Assembly: GCF_004801305.1 (NCBI RefSeq)
Contig: NZ_SSOD01000021.1
Span: 1 to 64,000 of the forward strand
DNA from: Pseudothauera rhizosphaerae
GTDB lineage: Bacteria > Pseudomonadota > Gammaproteobacteria > Burkholderiales > Rhodocyclaceae
Direction: 5' to 3'
DNA: 64,000 nt
How positions within the stretch are numbered: the first letter of the stretch is position 1; the number at the start of each line of letters is the position of its first letter. Below are positions 43,661 to 53,531 of the stretch, in pieces. The notes below the pieces were generated by a model that searched no databases, had not been told where the DNA came from, and saw only the letters and a list, made by a program, of their open reading frames with translations. The translations under genes were made by a program, and so were the position numbers.

Positions 43661-44611
43661 TTACTTCAGCAGGCCGACTTCGCGGTAATACTTTTCCGCA
43701 CCGGGGTGCAGCGGCAACGGCATACCGTTCGCCGCCTCTTCCCTGACGATGCCCTTGGCCGCGGAGTGGGCCGCGGTGAGCTGGTCGAGGCGCTCGAACA
43801 TCGCCTTGACCATGATGTAAACGGTGTCGTCCGGGACGCCGGAATGGGTGACCAGGAGGTTGCGGATACGCGCGGTGGGAATGTCGGCGGTCTGGCCCTG
43901 GTAGGTGTTGGCCGGAATCACGCCGGCCTGATAGGCCGGATCGCCGATCCTGGCGACGACCTCCGCCGGCACGGGGACGACGACGATCTGGACCGCGTTG
44001 GCGAGGTCGCGCAGCGAGGCGACACCGAGGCCGGCCGACTGCAGGGTGGCGTCGAGTTGGCGGTTCTTGATCAGTTCGACCGATTCGCCGAAGGGCAGGT
44101 ATTCCACCTTGCCCAGGTCGGCGTAGGACATGCCGGCCCCCCTGAAGATGGCGCGTGCGTTCAGCTCCGTGCCCGAGCGTGCGGCGCCCACCGACACCCG
44201 CTTGCCCTTGAGGTCGGCCAGCGTGGTGATGCCCGACTCGGCCGAAGCCACGATCTGGATGTAGTTCGGGTAGATCGCGGCCAGCCCGCGCAGCTTGTCG
44301 AGCTTGTTCTTGAAGCCGGCGTCCTCGACCCCGTTCCACGCGTCGGACACCGCATCCCCGAGCGAGAAGGCCACTTCGCCGCGGCCGGCCTGCAGCAGGT
44401 TGAGGTTTTCCGCGCTGGCCTTGGTCGACTGCACGCTGGTGCGCGCATTCGGGATGCTGTCGCCGTAGACCTTGGACAGCGCCACGCCCAGCGGGTAATA
44501 CACGCCGCTGGTGCCGCCGGTGAGGACGGTGACGAACTGCTGCTGGGCATGGGCCGCGCCGGCGGCGAGAAGGGTGGCGGCCGCAAGGCCAATGGTGCGA
44601 ATCAACTTCAT
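43661..44611 (-). CDS. TAXI-family TRAP solute-binding protein
   Basis: Periplasmic binding protein of 316 residues with a signal peptide (LAAATLLAAGAAHAQ). The TAXI signature is QQFVTVLTGGTSGVYYPLGV, with ARTSVQSTKASAENLNLL and GRGEVAFSLGDAV, and GSELNARAIFR-like core seen as SGTELNARAIF. It would capture a small anionic solute for the fused permease. Located between the CoA-transferase operon and the permease, in the same orientation, so the acid it imports may be the one activated by the neighbouring CoA-transferase. Confidence 0.92.
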   Translation of the reverse strand: MKLIRTIGLAAATLLAAGAAHAQQQFVTVLTGGTSGVYYPLGVALSKVYGDSIPNARTSVQSTKASAENLNLLQAGRGEVAFSLGDAVSDAWNGVEDAGFKNKLDKLRGLAAIYPNYIQIVASAESGITTLADLKGKRVSVGAARSGTELNARAIFRGAGMSYADLGKVEYLPFGESVELIKNRQLDATLQSAGLGVASLRDLANAVQIVVVPVPAEVVARIGDPAYQAGVIPANTYQGQTADIPTARIRNLLVTHSGVPDDTVYIMVKAMFERLDQLTAAHSAAKGIVREEAANGMPLPLHPGAEKYYREVGLLK

Positions 44612-44757
44612 GGTCGTCTCCTACCTGGTTGATCAAACGAGTTGTTATTGGCTTGTCTTTCCGGCCGGTTTCTGCGCCCGGTCATCGGTACGGCTGGGGT
44701 ACTCTGCCCCGCGTGGCGAATGCGCGCCTATCGGTGTTTGCCCGCAGGCGCAGGTTT

Positions 44758-45951
44758 TCAGCCTATCGTGCCCTCCCTGCGCAGCGCGGCGATGCGGGCC
44801 GCACCCATGCCGGGCAGGCGCGCGAGCACGGCGTCGGTGTGCTCACCCACGGCCGGCGGCGCGTTGCGGTAGACGGGCGGTGTGGCCGACAGACGCAGCG
44901 GATTGGCGACCTGCGGGATGCTGTCCACCTCGGTGCGCAGGCCGCGGTGCACGATCTGCGGGTCGGCGAACACCCGCGCCAGGTCGTTGATCGGTCCGCC
45001 CGGCACGCCGGCGGATTCGAGTGCCGCCACCCAGTCGTCGGTGCTCCTCGCCACCGTGGTCTGGCGCAGCAGCGGGATCAGTTCGCGGCGGTTCTCCACC
45101 CGCGCGGCATTGGTGGCGAAGCGCGGGTCGGTGGCCCATTCGGGGCGTCCGGCCAGCTCGCAGAAGGCGGCCCACTGGCGGTCGTTGCCGATGGTCAGCA
45201 CCATGTCGCCGTCCGCGGTGGGGAAGGCCTGGTAGGGCACGATGTTGGGGTGGGCGTTGCCCATGCGGGTGGGCGCCCTGCCGGAGACGAGATAGTTCAT
45301 CGCCTGGTTGGCGAGGCAGGCCACCTGCACGTCCAGCAGCGCCAGGTCGATGTGCTGGCCTTCGCCGCTGCGCTCGCGGTGGGCGAGCGCGGCCAGGATG
45401 CCCACGGTGGCATACAGCCCGGTGAGGATGTCGGTGAGGGCCACGCCCACCTTCTGGGGCGGGCCGTCCGGCTCCCCGGTGAGGCTCATCAGCCCGCCCA
45501 TGGCCTGCAGCAGGAAGTCGTAGCCGGGGCGTTCCGCGTAGGGGCCGTCCTGGCCGAAGCCGGTGATGGAGCAATACACCAGGCGCGGGTTCTCCGCACG
45601 CAGGCTCCCGTAGTCCAGGCCGTATTTCGCCAGCCCGCCGACCTTGTAGTTCTCGATCACCACGTCGGCCTCGCGGGCTAGTTGGCGTACCAGTTCCTGG
45701 CCGTCCGGGCGGGTGATGTCGATGGCCACCGACTGCTTGTTGCGGTTGGTGGCGAGGTAGTAGGCGGCCTCGCGCCGCCCGCCGGCCTCGAACCAGGGCG
45801 GGCCCCAGGCGCGGGTATCGTCGCCGCTGCCGGGGCGTTCCACCTTGATCACCTCCGCGCCCAGATCGCCGAGCAGTTGCGAGGCCCACGGTCCGGCGAG
45901 TACGCGGGAGAGGTCCAGCACCCGCAGATGGGAGAGCGCGCCTTGGTTCAT
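44758..45951 (-). CDS. Class III CoA-transferase (CaiB/BaiF), probable glutarate CoA-transferase
   Basis: Protein of 397 residues of the CaiB/BaiF family: VLDLSRVLAGPWASQLLGDLGAEVIKVE (typical start) seen as LAGPWASQLLGDLGAEV, then YYLATNRNKQSVAIDI, VVIENYKVGGLAKYGLD (catalytic Asp usually lies in the DVxxENY segment), GYDFLLQAMGG, and GAPTRMGNAHPNIVPYQ-like acceptor region. It lies 2 bp from glutaryl-CoA dehydrogenase, in the same operon, which points to succinyl-CoA:glutarate CoA-transferase activity. The acid is inferred from context. Confidence 0.82.
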   Translation of the reverse strand: MNQGALSHLRVLDLSRVLAGPWASQLLGDLGAEVIKVERPGSGDDTRAWGPPWFEAGGRREAAYYLATNRNKQSVAIDITRPDGQELVRQLAREADVVIENYKVGGLAKYGLDYGSLRAENPRLVYCSITGFGQDGPYAERPGYDFLLQAMGGLMSLTGEPDGPPQKVGVALTDILTGLYATVGILAALAHRERSGEGQHIDLALLDVQVACLANQAMNYLVSGRAPTRMGNAHPNIVPYQAFPTADGDMVLTIGNDRQWAAFCELAGRPEWATDPRFATNAARVENRRELIPLLRQTTVARSTDDWVAALESAGVPGGPINDLARVFADPQIVHRGLRTEVDSIPQVANPLRLSATPPVYRNAPPAVGEHTDAVLARLPGMGAARIAALRREGTIG

Positions 45952-45953
45952 GC

Positions 45954-47147
45954 TCAGCAGAAGGCCTGGATGCCGGTCTGGGCGCGGCCGAGGATCAAGG
46001 CGTGGATGTCGTGGGTGCCCTCGTAGGTGTTCACCACCTCCAGGTTCACCAGGTGGCGGGCCACGCCGAACTCGTCGGAGATGCCGTTGCCGCCCATCAT
46101 GTCGCGCGCCAGGCGGGCGACGTCCAGCGCCTTGCCGCAGGAATTGCGCTTCATGATGCTGGTGATCTCCACCGCCGCCGTGCCTTCGTCCTTCATGCGC
46201 CCCAGGCGCAGGCAGCCCTGCAGCGCCAGCGTGATCTCGGTCTGCATGTCGGCGAGCTTCTTCTGCACGAGCTGGTTGGCGGCCAGCGGGCGGCCGAACT
46301 GCTTGCGGTCCAGCACGTACTGGCGCGCGGCGTGCCAGCAGAATTCGGCCGCACCCAGCGCGCCCCAGGCGATGCCGTAGCGCGCCGAGTTGAGGCAGGT
46401 GAAAGGGCCCTTGAGGCCGCGCACGTCGGGGAAGGCGTTCTCGTCCGGGCAGAACACTTCGTCCATGACGATCTCGCCGGTGATGGAGGCGCGCAGGCCC
46501 ACCTTGCCGTGGATGGCCGGCGCGGACAGGCCCGTCCAGCCTTTTTCCAGCACGAAGCCGCGGATGCGCTCCTCGCCGTCCGCATCGGCTGCCTTGGCCC
46601 ACACCACGAAGACGTCGGCGATGGGGCTGTTGGTGATCCACATCTTGCTGCCCGTGAGCAGCCAGCCGCCGTCCACCTTCTTCGCCCGGCTCGCCATGGA
46701 GCCCGGGTCGGAGCCGTGGTCCGGCTCGGTGAGGCCGAAGCAGCCGATGGATTCGCCGCTGGCGAGCTTGGGCAGGTACTTGCGCCGGGTGGCCTCGTTG
46801 CCGAACTCGAAGATCGGCACCATGACCAGCGAGCTCTGCACGCTCATCATCGAGCGGTAGCCCGAATCCACCCGCTCGACCTCGCGCGCGATCAGCCCAT
46901 AGCTCACGTAGTTGAGGCCGGCGCCGCCGTATTCCTCGGGGATGGTGGGGCCGAGCAGGCCCAGTTCGCCCATCTCGGCGAAGATCGCCGGGTCCGTGTG
47001 TTCATGGCGGAAGGCCTCGGTGATGCGCGGCATCAGCCTGTCCTGTGCGTAGGCGCGCGCGGTGTCGGCCACCATGCGTTCCTCGGCGGTGAACTGCCGG
47101 TCGAGCAGCAGGGGGTCGTCCCAGTGGAAGGAAGGATTGCCGGACAT
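45954..47147 (-). CDS. gcdH: Glutaryl-CoA dehydrogenase
   Basis: FAD acyl-CoA dehydrogenase of 397 residues that would oxidise and decarboxylate glutaryl-CoA to crotonyl-CoA. Typical GCDH segments: [67 protein letters not shown], and the C-terminal [19 protein letters not shown], which includes the catalytic-base region. Start at 47147 (MSGNPSF), preceded by AGAGG. The longer frame to 47177 is not needed. In this group glutaryl-CoA comes from lysine, tryptophan or anaerobic benzoate degradation. Divergent from an IclR regulator. Confidence 0.93.
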   Translation of the reverse strand: MSGNPSFHWDDPLLLDRQFTAEERMVADTARAYAQDRLMPRITEAFRHEHTDPAIFAEMGELGLLGPTIPEEYGGAGLNYVSYGLIAREVERVDSGYRSMMSVQSSLVMVPIFEFGNEATRRKYLPKLASGESIGCFGLTEPDHGSDPGSMASRAKKVDGGWLLTGSKMWITNSPIADVFVVWAKAADADGEERIRGFVLEKGWTGLSAPAIHGKVGLRASITGEIVMDEVFCPDENAFPDVRGLKGPFTCLNSARYGIAWGALGAAEFCWHAARQYVLDRKQFGRPLAANQLVQKKLADMQTEITLALQGCLRLGRMKDEGTAAVEITSIMKRNSCGKALDVARLARDMMGGNGISDEFGVARHLVNLEVVNTYEGTHDIHALILGRAQTGIQAFC

Positions 47148-47168
47148 GTGCGCCTCTTTGGTTCTGTT

Positions 47169-47185
47169 GTTCTGCAATGCGGAAC
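47169..47185. promoter_or_regulatory. IclR-type operator-like dyad, site 1
   Basis: GTTCTGCAATGCGGAAC is a near-perfect 17-bp dyad (one mismatch between half-sites). It lies 22 bp upstream of the gcdH start, in the gap between gcdH and the IclR gene. A related half-site TTCTGCAAAA follows at 47190. A very similar dyad overlaps the iclR start codon. Confidence 0.6.
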
Positions 47186-47283
47186 TATGTTCTGCAAAAG
47201 TGCTATCATCCTGACAAAATTTCCAGCCGAATGGAAGTGTTCGGCTTATGAATTAACGTTGAATTTAGAATTTAGATGGAAAT

Positions 47284-47300
47284 GTTCCGCCATGCAGAAC
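47284..47300. promoter_or_regulatory. IclR-type operator-like dyad, site 2
   Basis: GTTCCGCCATGCAGAAC repeats the form of site 1 and spans the ATG (47292) of the regulator gene. The location fits autoregulation. Equal spacing of GTTC and GAAC arms suggests the same protein binds both. Confidence 0.55.
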
Positions 47301-48092
47301 AATGATGCGAGCGTTCCGGGTGCGGGCGATACCGACGGCGACCGCCAGTTCGTCACCGCGCTGGCCCGCGGGCTGGAGGTGCTGCGCTGCTTCTCCGCCC
47401 AGAACCGGCTGCTGTCCAACGGCGAACTGGCCGCCCGCACCGGGCTGGCCAAGTCCACCGTGTCGCGCCTCACCCATACCCTGGTGCAGCTCGGCTATCT
47501 GAAGCTGGACGAGGCCTCCGGGCGCTACAGGGTGACGCCCGCGGTGCTGGCGCTGGGCCACGCGGCGCTGGGCAACGTCCGGGTGCGGGAGATCGCCCGC
47601 CCGCTGATGCAGGACCTGGCCGAGTACGCCCACGCGCTGGTGTCGCTGGCCACCCGCGACCGCCTCAACATGATCTATCTGGAAAACTGCCGGCCGCGCT
47701 CGCTGGTGACGCTCAAGGTCAGCACCGGCACCCAGTTGCCGATCACCACCACCTCCATCGGGCGCGCCTTCCTGTGCGCGCTGCCGGCGGCCGAGCGCGA
47801 CTTCCTGCTGGCGCAGGTGAATCGGCGCGAACCGGAGGACTGGCCGGAGATCGAGGCGGGGGTGCAGCACGCCATGGACGAGTACCGCGCCCACGGCTAC
47901 TGCACCTCGCTGGGCGACTGGAACCGCGACACCAATGCGGTGGCGGTGCCGCTGACCTGCCCGGACCACGATCTGCTGGTGCTGTCGGCCAGCGGGCCGG
48001 CTTTCGCGCTGACCGCCGAGCGCATCGAAAAGGACCTGGGGCCGCGCCTGGTCTACCTGGCGCGCAGCATCGAGGCCGCGGCCGGCACGTGA
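47292..48092 (+). CDS. IclR-family transcriptional regulator
   Basis: Regulator of 266 residues. The N-terminal winged helix reads FVTALARGLEVLRCFS, then NGELAARTGLAKSTVSRLTHT as the recognition unit. The C-terminal IclR effector domain includes LATRDRLNMIYLENCRP, TTTSIGRAFLCALP and GYCTSLGDWNRDTNAVAVP. It is divergent from gcdH and the CoA-transferase gene and probably controls them through the two dyads in the 144-bp gap. Effector unknown; glutarate or glutaryl-CoA are natural guesses. Confidence 0.92.
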   Translation: MQNNDASVPGAGDTDGDRQFVTALARGLEVLRCFSAQNRLLSNGELAARTGLAKSTVSRLTHTLVQLGYLKLDEASGRYRVTPAVLALGHAALGNVRVREIARPLMQDLAEYAHALVSLATRDRLNMIYLENCRPRSLVTLKVSTGTQLPITTTSIGRAFLCALPAAERDFLLAQVNRREPEDWPEIEAGVQHAMDEYRAHGYCTSLGDWNRDTNAVAVPLTCPDHDLLVLSASGPAFALTAERIEKDLGPRLVYLARSIEAAAGT

Positions 48093-48165
48093 CAGGGGGC
48101 GGTCGCAGGCGGCACAATCGCTCGCTTTGCCGGAGCACACCTTCCCCGGCTGGGCGGACAAAGCG

Positions 48166-48972
48166 ATGAGTTTCGATCTGTGGTGGCTGAGCTATCCGGT
48201 GCTGGGGGCCTTCGTCGGCTTTTTCGCCGGCCTGCTGGGCGTTGGCGGCGGCGGCATCATGGTGCCGATGCTGACCACGTTGTTCCTGGCGCAAGGCTTC
48301 CCGCTCGAAAGCGTGGTGCATATGGCGCTGGGCACCTCGATGGCGGCCATCGTGCTGACTTCCATCTCCAGCCTGCGCACCCACCATGCCCACGGGGCGG
48401 TGCACTGGGACATCGTGCGCCATATCACGCCGGGCATCCTGCTGGGCACCTTCGGCGCCACCTTCATCGCCTCGCGCGCCAGCACCGCTGGGCTGGCGAT
48501 CTTCTTCGCCCTGTTCATGGCCTACGTGTCGCTGCAGATGCTGGCCAACGTCAAGCCCAAGCCCTCCCGCGAACTGCCCGGCCCGCTCGGGCTCGCCGGG
48601 GTCGGCGTCGGCATCGGCGGCATCTCCGCGCTGGTGGCGATCGGCGGCGGCTCCCTGTCGGTGCCCTTCATGACCTGGTGCAACGTGAAGATGCAGAACG
48701 CCATCGGCACTTCGGCGGCCATCGGCCTGCCCATCGCGCTGGCCGGCACGCTGGGCTATCTGGTCAACGGCTGGGGTACGCCCGGCCTGCCGCCCCTGAC
48801 CGTGGGCTACGTCTACCTGCCCGCGCTGGTGCTGGTGGCGCTGGTGAGCATGTGGACGGCGCCGACGGGTGCGCGCCTCGCCCACCGCCTGCCGGTGGCC
48901 ACGCTGAAGAAGATCTTCGCCGGCGTGCTGATGCTGCTGTGCGTGAAGATGCTGCACGGCATCTTCAGTTGA
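48166..48972 (+). CDS. TSUP (TauE/SafE) family permease
   Basis: Membrane protein of 268 residues with about eight helices. The twin TSUP motifs are FVGFFAGLLGVGGGGIMVPML at the start of the first half, seen as LLGVGGGGIMVP, and GIGGISALVAIGGGSLSVPF in the second half. HMALGTSMAAIVLTS lies between. TSUP proteins export or import sulfonates, sulfite or organic anions; the substrate here is unknown. I chose the ATG at 48166 (MSFDLWW). It converges with the enoyl-CoA hydratase gene. Confidence 0.9.
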   Translation: MSFDLWWLSYPVLGAFVGFFAGLLGVGGGGIMVPMLTTLFLAQGFPLESVVHMALGTSMAAIVLTSISSLRTHHAHGAVHWDIVRHITPGILLGTFGATFIASRASTAGLAIFFALFMAYVSLQMLANVKPKPSRELPGPLGLAGVGVGIGGISALVAIGGGSLSVPFMTWCNVKMQNAIGTSAAIGLPIALAGTLGYLVNGWGTPGLPPLTVGYVYLPALVLVALVSMWTAPTGARLAHRLPVATLKKIFAGVLMLLCVKMLHGIFS

Positions 48973-48976
48973 ACCC

Positions 48977-49756
48977 TCAGCGGCCGCTGAACTTCGGCTT
49001 GCGCTTGCCGAAGAAGGCGTTCATTCCCTCGCGGTAGTCGTCGGTCGCCAGGAAGTCGAAGGCGGCGCGCTTCTCGGCGTCGCTCAAGGGGCCGCCGCCG
49101 GCCAGGCGGTGCACCCACTGCTTGTGCCAGCGCGCCACCAGTGGCGCGCCCGCGGCGATGCGGGAGGCGCTCGCGTTCGCCTCGTCCATGACCCTCTCGT
49201 CGTCCACCACGCGGGTCAGCAGCCCTTTCTGCAGCGCCTCGCGCGCGGTGAGGATGCGCCCTTCGAGCAGGATTTCCAGCAGCACCGCCGGGCCGACCAG
49301 TTCCAGCAGGCCGGCCATCTCGCCGGGGTACATGGAGAAGCCCAGCTTGTTGATGGGCGCGCCGAAGCGCGCGGATTCGCCGGCGATGCGCAGGTCGCAG
49401 CAGCCGGCGATCTCCAGCCCGCCACCGACGCAGGCGCCGCGGATCGCCGCCACGGTGGGGATGGGGCAGCGGCGTACCGCATCCAGCGCCGCGGCCACCA
49501 GTTCCTCGTGGTAGTGCAGGGCGTCGTCCACGGTGGCGCGCACGGTGAGGAATTCCTCCAGGTCGCCGCCGGCGGCGAAGGCCTCGCCGGCGCCGGTGAG
49601 GATCACGCAGCGCACCGCGTCGTCCTGCCCCAGCCTTTCCAGCGCGGCGCGCAGCTCGCGCCACATGGCGGCGTTGACCGCATTGAGCTTGTCCGGATTG
49701 TGCAGCGTGACGGTGGCGATGCCTTCGGCGGCGGCGACTTCGATGCGGCTGTTCAT
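48977..49756 (-). CDS. Enoyl-CoA hydratase/isomerase family protein
   Basis: Crotonase-fold protein of 259 residues. Oxyanion-hole segments are GAGEAFAAGGDLEEFL and AIRGACVGGGLEIAGCCDLR, and a FGAPINKLGFSMYPGEM region lines the CoA pocket. One catalytic Glu position of hydratases is not clearly kept (the segment is LGFSMYPGE), so it could be an isomerase or a crotonase of other specificity. Start at 49756. Upstream lies an 18-bp dyad and the divergent DUF485-actP operon. Confidence 0.83.
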   Translation of the reverse strand: MNSRIEVAAAEGIATVTLHNPDKLNAVNAAMWRELRAALERLGQDDAVRCVILTGAGEAFAAGGDLEEFLTVRATVDDALHYHEELVAAALDAVRRCPIPTVAAIRGACVGGGLEIAGCCDLRIAGESARFGAPINKLGFSMYPGEMAGLLELVGPAVLLEILLEGRILTAREALQKGLLTRVVDDERVMDEANASASRIAAGAPLVARWHKQWVHRLAGGGPLSDAEKRAAFDFLATDDYREGMNAFFGKRKPKFSGR

Positions 49757-49794
49757 GGGTGGGTCGGGCAGAAAAATAAGATTTTTTTATACGT

Positions 49795-49812
49795 CAATAC
49801 GGAACCGTATTG
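49795..49812. promoter_or_regulatory. Perfect 8-2-8 inverted repeat, operator-like
   Basis: CAATACGG-AA-CCGTATTG lies 38 bp from the enoyl-CoA hydratase start and about 130 bp before the DUF485 gene start. Its form is typical of TetR- or GntR-type operators. A second dyad, ATGATATATCAT, is at 49824-49835. The regulator is not identifiable in the window. Confidence 0.6.
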
Positions 49813-49942
49813 AACTCTTGTAAATGATATATCATCCGCCGCGCTCGACACTCGACACGCTCCGCGGCAGACGGGGCGGTCTTCGGAGGATGGTGGAGGA
49901 AGCAAGGATTTCATGCCGTTGTTTTCTCTGGGAGGGAGTGAA

Positions 49943-50263
49943 GTGTCTAGTTCGATGTATGCGCATATCAGGCGCAATCCGCGCTTCGCGGAACTGGTGG
50001 CCAGGCGCACCCGCTTTGCGGCGATCCTGTCGGCCATCGTGCTGGTGGTGTTCTACGGCTTCGTGATGCTGGTGGCCTTTGCGCCCGACCTCATCGCGCT
50101 GCGCCTGTTCGAGGGCAGCAACCTGACCCTGGGCATCGCGCTGGGGCTGTTCCAGTTCATCGCCTTCTGGGTGCTGACGCTCGTCTACGTGCGCCGCGCC
50201 AACGGCGAGTTCGACGAGCTGAACAACGAGATCGTGCGCGCCGCGTGGAAGGTGGAACAATAA
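49943..50263 (+). CDS. DUF485 membrane protein, partner of ActP
   Basis: Protein of 106 residues with two membrane helices: [20 protein letters not shown] and [18 protein letters not shown], with [15 protein letters not shown] before and FDELNNEI after. The pattern matches DUF485/YjcH, which is co-transcribed with acetate permease ActP. I chose the GTG at 49943 because GGGAGGGAG lies 5-12 bases upstream; an ATG at 49955 is the alternative. Its TAA overlaps the actP ATG (TAATG). Confidence 0.9.
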   Translation: MSSSMYAHIRRNPRFAELVARRTRFAAILSAIVLVVFYGFVMLVAFAPDLIALRLFEGSNLTLGIALGLFQFIAFWVLTLVYVRRANGEFDELNNEIVRAAWKVEQ

Positions 50264-51939
50264 TGAACAACACCTTCTCCGCCCGCCTGGGCGCCGGCCT
50301 CGCGCTGGCCACCGTCTCCGCCGCGGCCTTCGCCGCTCCGGCCGTCGAGGCCACCACCAAGCAGCCGCTCAACCTGCACGCCATCGGCATGTTCTTCGTG
50401 TTCGTGCTGATGACCCTGGGCATCACCTACTGGGCGGCGAGCCGCACCAAGTCGGCGGCCGACTTCTACACCGCCGGCGGCGGCATCACCGGCTGGCAGA
50501 ACGGCCTGGCCATCGCCGGCGACTACATGTCGGCGGCCACGCTGCTGGGTCTGTCGGCCATGATGTTCGCGCAGGGCATCGACGCCTACATCTACATGAT
50601 CGCCTTCTTCGTGGGCTGGCCCATCATCCTCTTCCTGATGGCCGAGCGCCTGCGCAACCTGGGCAAGTTCACCTTTGCCGACATCACCTCCTACCGCCTC
50701 GACCAGGGCAAGGTGCGCACGATGGCCGCGGTCAGTTCACTCACCGTGGTGTGCTTCTACCTGGTGGCGCAGATGGTCGGCGCCGGCCAACTCATCAAGC
50801 TGCTGTTCGGCCTGGACTACAACGTGGCCCTCATCGTGGTGGGCGCCCTGATGATCGTCTACGTCACCTTCGGCGGCATGGTGGCCACCACCTGGGTGCA
50901 GATCATCAAGGCCTGCATGCTGCTGCTGGGCGGCACCGCGGTGATGCTGCTGGCGCTCTCCCAGTTCGGCTTCAGCTTCGAGGAGCTGTCCACCCGCGCC
51001 ATGGAAGTGCACAAGCTGGGCGACAAGCTGTTCGCGCCGGGCAGCCTGCTGGCCGATCCGGTCACCGCCATCTCGCTCGGCCTGGGCCTGATGTTCGGCA
51101 CCGCCGGCCTGCCGCACATCCTGATGCGCTTCTTCACCGTGACCGACGCCAAGGAAGCGCGCAAGTCCGTGCTCTTCGCCTCGGGCATCATCGCCTACTT
51201 CTTCAACGTCATCGCGCTGATGGGCCTGGCGGCCATCCTCATCGTCGGCCAGAACCCGCAGTACTTCGAGGGCGGCAGCATCGGCGGCGCCATCGTCGGC
51301 GGCGGCAACATGGTGGCCATGCACCTGGCCCACGCGGTGGGTGGCAACCTGCTGCTGGGCTTCCTGTCGGCGGTGGCCTTCGCCACCATCCTGGCGGTGG
51401 TGGCCGGCCTGGCGCTGGCGGGTGCGTCGGCGATCTCCCACGACCTGTATGCGCGGGTGATCAAGAAGGGCACGGCCTCCGAGAAGGCCGAACTGCGGGT
51501 GTCCAAGCTCGCCACCATCGCCCTGGGCGTGGTCGCCATCGTGCTCGGCGCCGCGTTCGAGAAGATGAACGTCGCCTTCATGGTGGCGCTGGCCTTCGGC
51601 GTGGCCGCCTCGGCCAACTTCCCGGTGCTGATCCTCTCCATGTACTGGAAGGACCTGACCACGCGCGGCGCGCTGTTCGGCGGCTACATCGGCCTGGTCA
51701 CCGCGGTGGCGCTGGTGGTGCTGTCCAAGTCGGTGTGGGTGGACGTGCTTGGTTTCGCCTCACCCATCTTCCCCTGGACCCAGCCGGCGCTGTTCTCCAT
51801 GCCGGTGGCCTTCCTCATCGCCATCGTCGTGTCGCTGCTGGACAGGAGCGCGGCGTCGCAGCGCGAGCGGGAAGCCTTCGGCGACCAGTACGTGCGCGCG
51901 CAGACCGGCGTCGGTGCTGCCGGCGCCTCGGCTCACTGA
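50263..51939 (+). CDS. actP: Cation/acetate symporter ActP
   Basis: Sodium:solute symporter (SSS family) of 558 residues with a signal-like start ([12 protein letters not shown]) and about thirteen helices. Conserved regions: [67 protein letters not shown] and [15 protein letters not shown]. Takes up acetate and other short carboxylates such as propionate. The propionate pathway genes lie 4 kb downstream but in a separate unit. It is translationally coupled to the DUF485 gene and ends in a strong terminator. Confidence 0.93.
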   Translation: MNNTFSARLGAGLALATVSAAAFAAPAVEATTKQPLNLHAIGMFFVFVLMTLGITYWAASRTKSAADFYTAGGGITGWQNGLAIAGDYMSAATLLGLSAMMFAQGIDAYIYMIAFFVGWPIILFLMAERLRNLGKFTFADITSYRLDQGKVRTMAAVSSLTVVCFYLVAQMVGAGQLIKLLFGLDYNVALIVVGALMIVYVTFGGMVATTWVQIIKACMLLLGGTAVMLLALSQFGFSFEELSTRAMEVHKLGDKLFAPGSLLADPVTAISLGLGLMFGTAGLPHILMRFFTVTDAKEARKSVLFASGIIAYFFNVIALMGLAAILIVGQNPQYFEGGSIGGAIVGGGNMVAMHLAHAVGGNLLLGFLSAVAFATILAVVAGLALAGASAISHDLYARVIKKGTASEKAELRVSKLATIALGVVAIVLGAAFEKMNVAFMVALAFGVAASANFPVLILSMYWKDLTTRGALFGGYIGLVTAVALVVLSKSVWVDVLGFASPIFPWTQPALFSMPVAFLIAIVVSLLDRSAASQREREAFGDQYVRAQTGVGAAGASAH

Positions 51940-51959
51940 GCTGGTTCTGCTGTCTCGAG

Positions 51960-51988
51960 AACCCCGCCACCCGGCGGGGTTTTTTTTG
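51960..51988 (+). terminator. Rho-independent terminator after actP
   Basis: CCCCGCC and GGCGGGG (51962-51979) form a tight stem with a four-base ACCC loop, followed by eight T residues. It closes the DUF485-actP operon before fumC. Confidence 0.93.
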
Positions 51989-52045
51989 GCGGATAGAATT
52001 GCCGGCACAATGCTCCAACGAACACCCGATGCCGCGGAGACCGCC

Positions 52046-53446
<1,401 letters not shown>

Positions 53447-53531
53447 GCGCGTAGCCTTCATGGCGTGGTGATAGACTCGGAGGCCGGCCGGACGCCATGG
53501 CGTCGTCCGCCCATGCCGGCAAGGAGTCGTC

